Source: an uncultured Lachnospiraceae bacterium (GTDB taxonomy: Bacteria > Bacillota > Clostridia > Lachnospirales > Lachnospiraceae). From it: a stretch of DNA of 44,627 nt. The translations under genes and the position numbers were made by a program. Position 1 is the first letter of the stretch, and each line of letters opens with the position of its first letter. The notes beneath the pieces are model-generated. The model was not told the DNA's origin. It saw nothing but the letters and a program-made list of their open reading frames with translations, and did not search any database. Below, piece after piece: positions 1 to 7,775 of this stretch. The DNA lies in assembly GCA_902762905.1 (NCBI GenBank), contig CACWQE010000019.1, positions 1 through 44,627 on the forward strand, in the 5' to 3' direction.

Positions 1-1
1 T

Positions 2-92
2 AGCACGAATTTAGTGCTGCTACTGGAGCAATTAAGTGCAAACGGCCCCGGCTTGGAACCAATTTTTCTAGGCCGGAGCGTCCGTTTGGCAC
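2..92. other. Structured inverted-repeat segment at window edge
   Basis: Two hairpins can be drawn. One is small (AGCAC at 2-6 with GTGCT at 14-18). The other is long, 36-92: GTGC/GCAC, AAACGG/CCGTTT and an inner CCGGC/GCCGG, enclosing an AT-rich loop. There is no clean U-run on either strand, so a simple terminator is not shown. It lies just downstream of the minus-strand gene ending at 130 and is cut by the window edge. It could be the end of a structured RNA or a terminator region; I could not match it to a known RNA family. Confidence 0.35.
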
Positions 93-129
93 ATCTGTCT
101 GTTACTTACGCTGTGCAAGGGGGTATGTT

Positions 130-471
130 TTATAACCGGAACTTTACTTGAATCGGTTCCTTCAAGTGCTGTCCCCCACGGGACTTCACTCTCGTTGTTA
201 TATTCAGATAGTAATCGGTATCTTTGGCATATGCCTCTAATGGTTCCACCTCAATCTCCATATCGGCATCATTATAATTGAACTTGGTCGCCATCTTCAT
301 ACCGGTTTCGCTCTCTACATATAAGTTGTCTGAAGTAATTGTAGAAGGATCTAGGGCGGTTGTAAAACGGCATTTCCATACGAACTTGCCTGTCTTAAAA
401 CTAAGGTTCTGCTTCACGCGGCTCTCATATCCTTTTGGTACATCTTCAATTTCTATATAATCTCGTGCCAT
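130..471 (-). CDS. Small SbsA-type Ig-like domain protein
   Basis: A 113-residue protein of unknown function. The start at 471 (MARDY...) is chosen because an AGGAGG sits 8 nt upstream; the reading frame extends further to 513 but has no ribosome site there. Most of the chain reads like a bacterial Ig-like domain of the SbsA/Big_5 type, with the usual order: an LDPSTIT-like opening, a central strand with DADMEIEVEPLE, and a YYLNITTRVKSRGG-like closing hairpin. No signal peptide or membrane segment is visible, which is odd for a fold normally found in surface proteins. It follows iorB by 60 bp on the same strand and is probably co-transcribed. The Ig-like reading is by eye and moderately secure; a role linked to IorAB is only inferred from position. 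Confidence 0.75.
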   Translation of the reverse strand: MARDYIEIEDVPKGYESRVKQNLSFKTGKFVWKCRFTTALDPSTITSDNLYVESETGMKMATKFNYNDADMEIEVEPLEAYAKDTDYYLNITTRVKSRGGQHLKEPIQVKFRL

Positions 472-531
472 CTTATACACCTCCTGTGTTACAAAATCCA
501 TTCGGAAATACAATTCCTGTCAGAAATAATA

Positions 532-1104
532 TTACATTTCGTAGCCAACTAAGAATGCTTTCTGGTTAATCTCGATCGTCTTAGGAGGAACAGTCTTTGC
601 AATAACATCTAACCAGTCTTCCTTCGAGAAATCCATATGCTGTGCAGCAACACCTAATACAATGTTGTTGAAGACTCTGGAATTGCCTAATTTGAGTGCT
701 TCAGCGGCTGCGTCTACAGAATATACCTTGTAGGTTTTAGACAGATCTTCAATGATATTCTCTGGATACTGTGCAACGCCGGTTACAACCGTGATCGGGT
801 CGATTCTCTGGTCGTTAATAACTAAGGCTCCGCCCGGTTTTAGGAAGTGTGCATAACGAAGTGCCTCTAACCGCTCAAATGCGATCAGAACGTCAGCCTG
901 TCCTTCCTCTACGATTGGCTCAGCAACCTTTTCGCCGTAACGAACAAATGTAACAACGGAACCACCACGCTGTGCCATTCCGTGAACCTCTGATAATTTT
1001 ACATCATATCCGGCAGTTAAAATGATTCCACCAAGAATACGGCTTGTAAGCAGCGTACCCTGACCGCCAACGCCGACGATCATAATATTCTTTGTTTCAG
1101 CCAT
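532..1104 (-). CDS. iorB: Indolepyruvate:ferredoxin oxidoreductase subunit beta
   Basis: 190 residues, the normal length for IorB. Together with IorA it oxidatively decarboxylates aryl pyruvates (indolepyruvate, phenylpyruvate) to aryl-acetyl-CoA with reduction of ferredoxin in the cytoplasm. The N-terminus carries the family's nucleotide/CoA-fold opening (VGVGGQGTLLTSRIL), followed by the conserved SEVHGMAQRGGSV segment that lines the pyruvate-oxidoreductase gamma-type fold. The start ATG at 1104 overlaps the iorA stop by one base (TAATG), so the two are translationally coupled. The neighbouring order iorA-iorB is the usual one. Assignment is secure at the family level; the exact 2-oxoacid preferred cannot be read from sequence. 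Confidence 0.95.
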   Translation of the reverse strand: MAETKNIMIVGVGGQGTLLTSRILGGIILTAGYDVKLSEVHGMAQRGGSVVTFVRYGEKVAEPIVEEGQADVLIAFERLEALRYAHFLKPGGALVINDQRIDPITVVTGVAQYPENIIEDLSKTYKVYSVDAAAEALKLGNSRVFNNIVLGVAAQHMDFSKEDWLDVIAKTVPPKTIEINQKAFLVGYEM

Positions 1105-2876
1105 TATTTAGCCACCTCCTCAATTGCATCAAACGGACAGAGATTCTTACATAATCCACAGCCGTTACACATCGTTGCATCAATGGAAATGGTTCCGTCC
1201 TCATTCTTTGTAAGGGCAGGACATCCTGGCTTTAAGCACATGCCGCACTTCTTACACTTTTCTGGAACAGGAACACATTTGTTCGGGAAGTGAACTTCCT
1301 TAAGCAATGCACAAGGAGACTTTGTGATGATGACAGATACCGCATCTCTGGCAACTTCTTCCTTGATGACTTTCTCTAATTCTTTGATATCGAACGCATT
1401 TACTTCTGTGACATGCTCAATTCCCATGGACTTGCACAGATGATAAATGTTAATAGCAGGAACTACCTTACCCTGCAGGGTCTTACCGGTAGCAGCGTGA
1501 TCCTGATGACCGGTCATACCTGTTGTGGAATTGTCTAAGATAATAACGGTTCCGGTACCCTGATTATATACCATATTCATTAAGGAATTCACACCGGTAT
1601 GCATAAATGTGGAATCGCCGATAACAGCAACCCAGTTCTTGATATATTCTTTGCCCTTCGCCATCTCCATACCATGTAAAGAAGAGATAGATGCGCCCAT
1701 ACAGATTGTTGTATCTACGACACTCAATGGAGCAACGGCACCTAATGTATAACATCCGATATCTCCCGCTGCATGAATCTTCAACTTGTTAAGAACGGTA
1801 TAGACGCTTCTGTGTGGGCATCCCGGACAGAGAAGCGGTGGTCTTGCAGGAACCTTGGCTGGTGTATTGATTGAAAGATCCTCTTTCAATACAACCTTAC
1901 GGATCATGTTGGCACTGTATTCACCCTGTACGGTAAATGCTTCCTTACCGATGCAGTCGATGCCCCAGGCACGAACCTGTTCCTCAATGACTGGTTCTAA
2001 TTCTTCAAAAATGTATAACGTATCTACTTTAGAAGCAAACTCTTCAATTAACTTTTTAGGTAGTGGATGAACCAAACCAAGCTTCAATACGGAAGCGTTC
2101 GGACATGCTTCTTTTACATAGGTATAAGGAATTCCGCTTGTGATGAATCCAATCTTTGTATCGTTCATCTCTACACGGTTAAGAGGTACATCCTTAGAAA
2201 AGCCCTCTTTGGCAACCACTAATGTATTAGCAGCTTCTGCCATGTCTTTTAAACGCTGTTCTACAAATACGTGACGTTTGATCGCATTACCAGGCATCAT
2301 AACATTCTTGGCAATGTTTCTTTCATATGGCTTGTCTTCTGGTACCACACGGTCTTCCAAGGCTACAACGCCCTGTGAGTGTGCTAATCTTGTTGTGGTA
2401 CGAAGTACCATTGGAGTATCAAACTGCTCACTTAAGTCAAATGCAAGCTTCATGAAATCCTTGGCTTCCTGTGAGTCGGACGGCTCTAATACAGGAACCT
2501 GGGCGGCACGACAGATCTGACGGGTATCCTGCTCATTCTGGGAGCTATACATTCCCGGATCATCGGCAACAACTGCAACCAGACCGCCAGTTGCACCAAT
2601 ATAAGCTGCGGTATACATTGGGTCGGCAGCGACATTGAAACCTACATGCTTCATAGAAGCCATTGCACGCACACCACTGATGGATGCACCGACAGCAACT
2701 TCCATTGCAACTTTCTCATTTGGCGCCCATTCACAATATACTTCTGGGTATTTTACTAAATTCTCACTGATCTCGGTACTTGGTGTTCCTGGATAAGCGG
2801 ATGATACCTTGACACCTGCTTCGTACGCACCACGGGCAATTGCCTCGTTACCGAGCATAACTTTCTTCTCTGACAT
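1104..2876 (-). CDS. iorA: Indolepyruvate:ferredoxin oxidoreductase subunit alpha
   Basis: 590 residues, full length for IorA. The N-terminal half is the pyrimidine-binding domain (SSAYPGTPSTEI, then NEKVAMEVAVGAS). The middle carries CPGCPHR and the thiamine-diphosphate site (GDSTFMHTGVNSL followed by DNSTTGMTGHQ). The C-terminus, about residues 540-585, holds two ferredoxin-like 4Fe-4S motifs, CKKCGMC...C and CNGCGLC...C. It works with IorB in fermentation of aromatic amino acids, passing electrons to ferredoxin. The start is supported by an AGGAGG 8 nt upstream, and a near-consensus promoter lies at 2911-2939. It is first in a three-gene minus-strand operon. Confidence 0.96.
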   Translation of the reverse strand: MSEKKVMLGNEAIARGAYEAGVKVSSAYPGTPSTEISENLVKYPEVYCEWAPNEKVAMEVAVGASISGVRAMASMKHVGFNVAADPMYTAAYIGATGGLVAVVADDPGMYSSQNEQDTRQICRAAQVPVLEPSDSQEAKDFMKLAFDLSEQFDTPMVLRTTTRLAHSQGVVALEDRVVPEDKPYERNIAKNVMMPGNAIKRHVFVEQRLKDMAEAANTLVVAKEGFSKDVPLNRVEMNDTKIGFITSGIPYTYVKEACPNASVLKLGLVHPLPKKLIEEFASKVDTLYIFEELEPVIEEQVRAWGIDCIGKEAFTVQGEYSANMIRKVVLKEDLSINTPAKVPARPPLLCPGCPHRSVYTVLNKLKIHAAGDIGCYTLGAVAPLSVVDTTICMGASISSLHGMEMAKGKEYIKNWVAVIGDSTFMHTGVNSLMNMVYNQGTGTVIILDNSTTGMTGHQDHAATGKTLQGKVVPAINIYHLCKSMGIEHVTEVNAFDIKELEKVIKEEVARDAVSVIITKSPCALLKEVHFPNKCVPVPEKCKKCGMCLKPGCPALTKNEDGTISIDATMCNGCGLCKNLCPFDAIEEVAK

Positions 2877-2910
2877 GAGAGTCCTCCTTTTGTAACATCA
2901 ATTAGAATCT

Positions 2911-2939
2911 ATTATAGCGGAAATGAGAAGATTTGTCAT
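2911..2939 (-). promoter_or_regulatory. Sigma-A-type promoter of iorA operon
   Basis: On the minus strand, ATGACA (2934-2939) and TATAAT (2911-2916) are separated by exactly 17 bases. The -10 is a perfect match and the -35 has one mismatch. The leader to the iorA start would be about 30 bases. Confidence 0.75.
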
Positions 2940-2990
2940 TAACTGAATACAAAAAGATTGGCTTATTTTCAGAAATAATTCCTTGAAAAT

Positions 2991-3033
2991 TAAAAATGGA
3001 TTTCAGACATTCACAGTCCGAAATCCATTTTTA
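2991..3033 (-). terminator. Rho-independent terminator of the GH25 gene
   Basis: A perfect 14-base inverted repeat (2991-3004 with 3020-3033) around a 15-base loop. The stem begins and ends in A/T runs, so it gives a U-run when read from either side. It lies about 50 bases past the stop of the minus-strand GH25 gene and upstream of the iorA promoter, so it insulates the two units. Confidence 0.85.
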
Positions 3034-3084
3034 TAAAATGTGGTTATGCATATTTGAGTTTGCATATCATATATCTGGAATATT

Positions 3085-4899
3085 TTATTTTAGCTTTACA
3101 TATGCAGCAGAGATATATCCATTATAAGTCTTGCTGCCCTTCTTGAAACATACTTTGTACCATGTAATACCATGTTTCTTCTTAGATGACAGTACAGTCA
3201 CGGTCTTGTTTTTGCTTAACCGTGTAAGACGCTTTGAAAGAATGGAACGTGACTTACGCACATTGACTCGGGATGTTTTGATCTTGCCGCGTTTGCCGAC
3301 CTTTACCTGGTAACCGGGAACAAAGACATTGCCATAGTCGGAGGATACACAGTACCAGCGGTTGCCGGCCTCGTCGTATGTTCTATATAGAATCTGCATT
3401 GCCACATTCTTTTTCACAGTGCCGATTGGGTTGCTTGCAACCGTCGCACCGGCATATACGGTAACTGCATATTTTGGTAAAGCCATCTGGACATATTGGC
3501 TCTTGGTGTACGAAGAAACAACCGGAGAATAGTCGCCATAAAACGTATTACCATTATTTATGACATACATACGCATCTGATAGTAATAACATTCACCGGA
3601 AGACAAATTATCATCTGTATAACCGGTAGTAGAGGAATTAGCAACTGTGATGATCTTTTCGTAAGAACCATTTGCGGTATTAGAACGATATATTTCATAA
3701 CCGGCGGCATTAGCATCGGCTGTCCAGCCTAAAGTGATGGAGTTTTTTGTGCGTCCTGTAATTGTTATGCCGGACATGGCAGGTACATTAGAAGCAATGT
3801 CAAAAGTCACGGTTCTTGTGCCGTAATAATTGTTAATTCCGGTAATGGTAATGGATGCGGTTCCGGGCAATACATTGTTGGCATATTGTACGGTATAATC
3901 CTGATTGGCAACGAGAGGGATTCTGTCCTGGATGACAGATACCGCAGGGGTGATAGCCGCTTCTGTGTAATTTTGCTTATCAATGGCAGGAATTACGGCA
4001 CGGGAAATGCAATTAGCCGGAGCATTATAATAGAAGTTCATATCTACCTTGCCGTCAATTCCCGGTACAGTACCGGCACTGGAATATTGCCAATAAGTGA
4101 ATACTCCATTGTATGTAGTATTTGTTGTATAGTTCGCCAGCCATAGAGGATAACTGTTGCTTATCACGGAAGCATTTAAATGGTTATTCAGCATATCGGG
4201 GTTGGCATATACCATTGGAGTATATCCGGCCGTTGTAATTTTCTTACAAAATGCAAGACATACATTAGTTGCATCTTCTTTGGATAAATTTGCGTTTCTT
4301 AACCGGCCACCATTAGAAGAGCCGGATGCAAACTCGTAGTCTAAGATCAAAGGCATCGTAACGTTATAGGTGCCAATACGATCTAGAATGAACTGTGCTT
4401 CTTCTTCTGCTTCGGCAGGCGTGGTAGCCTGAGAAAATACATAGATACCGACATTAACACCGGCCGCAATGGCATTTTGCATATTTGCAGCGTAGTTGGA
4501 ATCGTTATACATTCCGCCAGAGGATCCCCATCCACGACCGCCTACGCGGATAAATGCAAAATCAATGCCAGAAGCTTTTACAGAATTCCAATCAATCGTC
4601 TTTTGATATTCACTGACATCAATACCATTTACAATAGGTATACCAGCAAATTGATCCTGATGATTATAAAATGTATTTGTAAAAGAACTATATGTTTGGA
4701 ATGTTCCGTAACGTCTTAAAGTGGAAATGCCATCTTCAGAAGGATTGGCATCTTCATAGAACTCCTTTGGAACATCGGTTCCGGATAAACGTCCGGCACC
4801 CGGATCATCCTTTGCAGCAGCCTGTACGCTGAATGGAGTACATGCGGCAAAGAAGGCGAGTGACAATAGTAATACATGTGATAGAAATTTCTTCTTCAT
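3085..4899 (-). CDS. Secreted GH25 muramidase-like protein with Fn3 and SH3 domains
   Basis: 604 residues from the chosen start. A Sec signal peptide (MKKKFLSHVLLLSL... ending near SVQA-AAK) is followed by a spacer and a glycoside hydrolase 25 domain (about 92-300). The family's acidic residues are visible: D94 in GIDVSEYQ, and D187 and E189 in LILDYEF. Next come a short beta-rich repeat (about 308-378), a fibronectin type III domain (about 380-465) and two SH3-like segments to the C-terminus. GH25 enzymes cleave the MurNAc-GlcNAc bond of peptidoglycan; here the likely role is wall remodelling outside the cell. The frame is open to an ATG at 4950, but that start has no ribosome site and gives an overlong n-region, whereas a GGAG lies upstream of 4899. 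It is flanked by its own terminator and appears monocistronic. Confidence 0.9.
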   Translation of the reverse strand: MKKKFLSHVLLLSLAFFAACTPFSVQAAAKDDPGAGRLSGTDVPKEFYEDANPSEDGISTLRRYGTFQTYSSFTNTFYNHQDQFAGIPIVNGIDVSEYQKTIDWNSVKASGIDFAFIRVGGRGWGSSGGMYNDSNYAANMQNAIAAGVNVGIYVFSQATTPAEAEEEAQFILDRIGTYNVTMPLILDYEFASGSSNGGRLRNANLSKEDATNVCLAFCKKITTAGYTPMVYANPDMLNNHLNASVISNSYPLWLANYTTNTTYNGVFTYWQYSSAGTVPGIDGKVDMNFYYNAPANCISRAVIPAIDKQNYTEAAITPAVSVIQDRIPLVANQDYTVQYANNVLPGTASITITGINNYYGTRTVTFDIASNVPAMSGITITGRTKNSITLGWTADANAAGYEIYRSNTANGSYEKIITVANSSTTGYTDDNLSSGECYYYQMRMYVINNGNTFYGDYSPVVSSYTKSQYVQMALPKYAVTVYAGATVASNPIGTVKKNVAMQILYRTYDEAGNRWYCVSSDYGNVFVPGYQVKVGKRGKIKTSRVNVRKSRSILSKRLTRLSKNKTVTVLSSKKKHGITWYKVCFKKGSKTYNGYISAAYVKLK

Positions 4900-4988
4900 A
4901 ATATAACATTGCGCTGTAAGATACAGCTTTCTCCTTTCGTTTCTTTTCATACATATATGAATCGTTTGTGATCATTTTGAACATACAT

Positions 4989-5007
4989 CTTGTTATTATA
5001 GAACAAG
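4989..5007 (-). promoter_or_regulatory. TATAAT box inside an inverted repeat, GH25 gene
   Basis: CTTGTT (4989-4994) and AACAAG (5002-5007) are perfect inverted arms enclosing a minus-strand TATAAT at 4995-5000. No good -35 is present at 16-18 bases. The arrangement fits an operator over a -10 box, but this is inference. Confidence 0.35.
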
Positions 5008-5177
5008 TTGACATAAAATGCTACAAAAAATTATTAAGATTGAGAAATGCTATAAAAAGAATATGTAATCTCCGTGAAAAAGATAAAAAATGAAAAAAGA
5101 TTCACTCAAAAAACTTAGGAAAATCAAGGGATTGCGGCAATTTGTAAAAATTTTTTAAAAAAAGTTAAAAAAAGTAC

Positions 5178-5206
5178 TTGCATTTTGTTTCGGTATCATA
5201 TATAAT
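5178..5206 (+). promoter_or_regulatory. Near-consensus promoter of tRNA-Lys
   Basis: TTGCAT (5178-5183), a 17-base spacer and a perfect TATAAT (5201-5206), about 40 bases before the tRNA. This is the usual strength of a stable-RNA promoter. The surrounding stretch 5020-5175 is very A/T-rich and holds no gene. Confidence 0.85.
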
Positions 5207-5246
5207 CGTCATTGTTGCTGAGGTAAACAGCAAGAACTTAATACAC

Positions 5247-5319
5247 GGGCCGCTAGCTCATTTGGTAGAGCACCTGACTCTTAATCAGGGTGTGCGGGGT
5301 TCGAGCCCCCGGCGGCCCA
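5247..5319 (+). tRNA. tRNA-Lys (CTT anticodon)
   Basis: A complete 73-base cloverleaf. The acceptor stem GGGCCGC pairs with GCGGCCC (5312-5318). The D-arm GCTCATTTGGTAGAGC and the anticodon arm CCTGA-CTCTTAA-TCAGG are present; the loop reads CTT. The T-arm is CGGGG-TTCGAGC-CCCCG. The discriminator is A5319 and CCA is not encoded. It lies directly upstream of the SMC-like operon. Confidence 0.96.
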
Positions 5320-5346
5320 CTCACAAAGGAATCGATTTGATGTCAT

Positions 5347-5369
5347 AGAACATTGGGTTGGTTCTTTTT
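5347..5369 (+). terminator. Short terminator-like hairpin after tRNA-Lys
   Basis: AGAAC (5347-5351) pairs with GTTCT (5361-5365) and is followed by a T-run to 5369. The stem is only five pairs, so it would be a weak or leaky terminator between the tRNA and the next gene. Confidence 0.4.
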
Positions 5370-5395
5370 CATTATACGGCAAAGGAATTCATACC

Positions 5396-6922
5396 ATGGC
5401 AGAGAAATACATTATGATTCACGATATTCTAAGTGAACATAAGGATCGAATGTTGAACTTAAAAAAGTATTATCCATTTTTCGTGTTATGCGATACGACA
5501 TTTTCCCAGTATAAGGAAGGTAAGTATTCGAATCTGGACATGGGCTATATTACCATGGCAACTTTGCGTTTCTTGATCAATGAGAACAATTTCCATGAAA
5601 GTGAAATTACATATGAGCAGTACGAGGCCTTCTTATTAGAGATTCTGCATCGCGAGTTTGGGTTGGCAGAACCGGATGAGGAAGAACGAGAGCTTTGCGG
5701 TTATATTTTCGACAAGATCAAGAATGATGGTAAGGCATTTACCTTTCCGTACTTTGATCCCGAAGAGAAGAAGAAAAAGACCAGCCGTGTGAAACTGATC
5801 GATAGCCGGATCGTAGATGGTGTCGTATTATATCATGTGACAACGGATGGCATTGAATTCTATTTAGATACAAAGGAGATCAAGGAGGAGAGCAATATTT
5901 CTGTGCAGCAGCTTCTGCTTGAGAAAATGATCCAGTCCGAGAACTTTGCAGGCGGTATCGAGGTTGTTAAGAGAATTAACAATGAGGTAGGGAAGCTTTC
6001 TTTAAAGAAAAAGGAAGTATTAGACTTATTGGGGTATGATGTGTTTGCCGGAGCGAAAGCCAGTGAAGAGTATATGGAGACCGTAGCCCGGTGGTTTGAG
6101 GAAGAATCGAAGCTATTTGAGAAGAACCGGGCATTGATCGATAAGGCATACAGTAAGGCAAATTCGGAATCCAGTTCAGTTGTGTTGAAGGAGATACATA
6201 AGTTAGATACAGAACTTAAGAAGACGATCATCCGGCATGGAGAACTGATCCGGGAGACGATTGAACTACAGAATATTGCGGATGAGATGATCGGCCGTGC
6301 GAAGCTTCGTAAGTTACGTCCGGTATTTCAGTTCCGGGATGCCTTGCAGAAGGTGATGAAACAGGACAGGGCAGATCAGTTGGGTATGTTGATGGCACCG
6401 CTTTTCATGCCAAAGCTTACGAAATCATTTGCAGTAGAATCGGTCGACCGCATGTTAGAGAGTAAGGTGGATAACGCAGATTATGGAGAAAAGATCGAGA
6501 AGAAACAGGTTGATGCAGGCTATGTATATGAGGATGAAATAGAAGAAGAACGAATTGGAGAGAACTTCGGACGTCTGTTTGAAGAATTGTTGGAGCAGCT
6601 TTGGAAACATGGCAAGACGACACTTCCAGAATTGATGGCAATCTATGAGATTAAGTTTGGAAAAGAGATCTATCGCAATGGAGATGTCTATTCGTTTCTG
6701 GTGCATTTAGCCCAGAAGAACCGTTACGAGTTCAAGCATATGCAGGACAAGCAGGACACTTTCTTAGAGGGTATTGTTATGAACCGGTTGAGTGTGGAGA
6801 AGAAGGACAAGTATGGGAATATGGTATTTGAGATCTTCTTTGATGTTGGCAATATTCTGAACTTTGGGGACAAGAAGGATGAGTCATTCAGTATTACCGA
6901 TATGCGGTTTGAGACGGTGTAG
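5396..6922 (+). CDS. Kleisin-like subunit of an SMC/Wadjet-type complex (JetA/MukF-like)
   Basis: 508 residues, charged and largely helical, with no signal peptide or membrane segment. I do not recognise a catalytic motif. The N-terminal third resembles a winged-helix-type domain (VVLYHVTTDGIEFYLDTKEI), followed by long heptad-rich helices (about 225-340) and a compact C-terminal part. Identification rests mainly on position: it heads a set whose other members are a MukE-like protein and a 1491-residue SMC-like ATPase, the order A-B-C seen in Wadjet and MksBEF operons. The kleisin would bridge the ATPase heads. The start has AAAGGA nine bases upstream. Unlike classical operons, the next two genes are a MNT/HEPN pair and not the MukE-like subunit. 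The SMC-complex role is likely; the exact subtype is uncertain. Confidence 0.65.
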   Translation: MAEKYIMIHDILSEHKDRMLNLKKYYPFFVLCDTTFSQYKEGKYSNLDMGYITMATLRFLINENNFHESEITYEQYEAFLLEILHREFGLAEPDEEERELCGYIFDKIKNDGKAFTFPYFDPEEKKKKTSRVKLIDSRIVDGVVLYHVTTDGIEFYLDTKEIKEESNISVQQLLLEKMIQSENFAGGIEVVKRINNEVGKLSLKKKEVLDLLGYDVFAGAKASEEYMETVARWFEEESKLFEKNRALIDKAYSKANSESSSVVLKEIHKLDTELKKTIIRHGELIRETIELQNIADEMIGRAKLRKLRPVFQFRDALQKVMKQDRADQLGMLMAPLFMPKLTKSFAVESVDRMLESKVDNADYGEKIEKKQVDAGYVYEDEIEEERIGENFGRLFEELLEQLWKHGKTTLPELMAIYEIKFGKEIYRNGDVYSFLVHLAQKNRYEFKHMQDKQDTFLEGIVMNRLSVEKKDKYGNMVFEIFFDVGNILNFGDKKDESFSITDMRFETV

Positions 6923-6949
6923 AATCTTATAGGGGTTATAATATAGATA

Positions 6950-6979
6950 TTGCTTAAACAGATGATTCGGTCGTATAAT
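6950..6979 (+). promoter_or_regulatory. Promoter of the MNT/HEPN pair
   Basis: TTGCTT (6950-6955), an 18-base spacer and a perfect TATAAT (6974-6979) lie between the kleisin-like gene and the nucleotidyltransferase gene. A separate promoter here suggests the pair is an independently expressed cassette. Confidence 0.65.
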
Positions 6980-7024
6980 ATAAAGAGAAAGAATGGTTAA
7001 GGAATAAGACGGAGGGTGATGGTT

Positions 7025-7366
7025 ATGTGTACACAGTCACAGTTAAATAATATTTCTCAATTAATTGTTGAATGTTATCGAAAAGTGTATGGTATAGATC
7101 GAATTAGATCCATTATTCTATATGGTTCCTATGCAAGAGGAGATTATAATTCAGATTCTGATATTGATATTACGGCGGTGGTTTCGGGAGATAGAGAGGA
7201 ATTGCAGGAGAAGCTGAAATTGGTATGGGATGAGTCGGCAGAGATCGGATTAGAAAATGATGTGGTCGTTTCTCCAACAGTAATTCCGGAAGATGAATAT
7301 GAAAAGTATCGCGATGTATTACCCTATTATAGAAATATCAGTACGGAGGGCAGAAGGATTGGATGA
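7025..7366 (+). CDS. MNT-family minimal nucleotidyltransferase (antitoxin type)
   Basis: 113 residues, typical for MNT proteins. The nucleotidyltransferase signature GSX10DXD is intact: G34-S35, ten residues, then D46-I-D48, within LYGSYARGDYNSDSDID. Known MntA proteins of HEPN/MNT systems neutralise the HEPN RNase by AMP transfer, so this is the likely antitoxin. The start at 7025 is preferred over the GTG at 7016 and the ATG at 7019 because GGAGG (7011-7015) is nine bases away. Its stop overlaps the start of the HEPN gene by eight bases, the classic coupling of these pairs. It lies between two subunits of an SMC-like complex, which is unusual. Confidence 0.9.
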   Translation: MCTQSQLNNISQLIVECYRKVYGIDRIRSIILYGSYARGDYNSDSDIDITAVVSGDREELQEKLKLVWDESAEIGLENDVVVSPTVIPEDEYEKYRDVLPYYRNISTEGRRIG

Positions 7367-7751
7367 TTTGATTCAATATCGGTTGGCAATGGCGCAGGAA
7401 AAATTAATATCAGCTAAAATTCTTATGGACGCTGGACAGAATAAGGATTCTGTGGGGCGTTCTTATTATGCTGTTTTCTCTGCTGTAAGAGCTGTTTTGG
7501 CACGCGATGGAGTTGATTTTTCAAAACATGCAGGCGTGATTGCTTATTTTCAAAAGAATTATATTAAAACAGGCATTTTTGATAAGAAATATTCTAAGTA
7601 TCTGCAAGGAGCATTTCAGATTCGCAACAACTGTGATTATAATGATTTTTATATTGTGTCTAAGACGGATACACAGGAACAATATGATCATGCAGTAGAG
7701 ATGTTGGAAGTGATCCGGGAATATTTGAAACAAAGTGAAAGAGAAAGTTAA
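7359..7751 (+). CDS. HEPN-domain protein (UPF0332-like, putative toxin)
   Basis: 130 residues from a TTG start at 7359, supported by GGAGGG eight bases upstream and by the MDDLIQYRL opening typical of the family; the open frame extends back to 7293 inside the MNT gene. The helical HEPN core is clear: GRSYYAVFSAVRAVLARDG, then a KHAGVIAYF segment, and finally FQIRNNCDYNDF. The last segment replaces the classical RX4-6H RNase motif: R89 is followed by N-N-C-D-Y with no histidine at the expected distance, as in UPF0332-type members. Whether it cleaves RNA is therefore uncertain. It is coupled to the MNT gene and sits 24 bases upstream of the MukE-like gene. Confidence 0.87.
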   Translation: MDDLIQYRLAMAQEKLISAKILMDAGQNKDSVGRSYYAVFSAVRAVLARDGVDFSKHAGVIAYFQKNYIKTGIFDKKYSKYLQGAFQIRNNCDYNDFYIVSKTDTQEQYDHAVEMLEVIREYLKQSERES

Positions 7752-7775
7752 ATAAATCTAAGGATATAAAATATT

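Noticed and set aside
4805..5014. A minus-strand open frame over the GH25 start
   Set aside because: It is a shadow of the GH25 signal-peptide region and its promoter.
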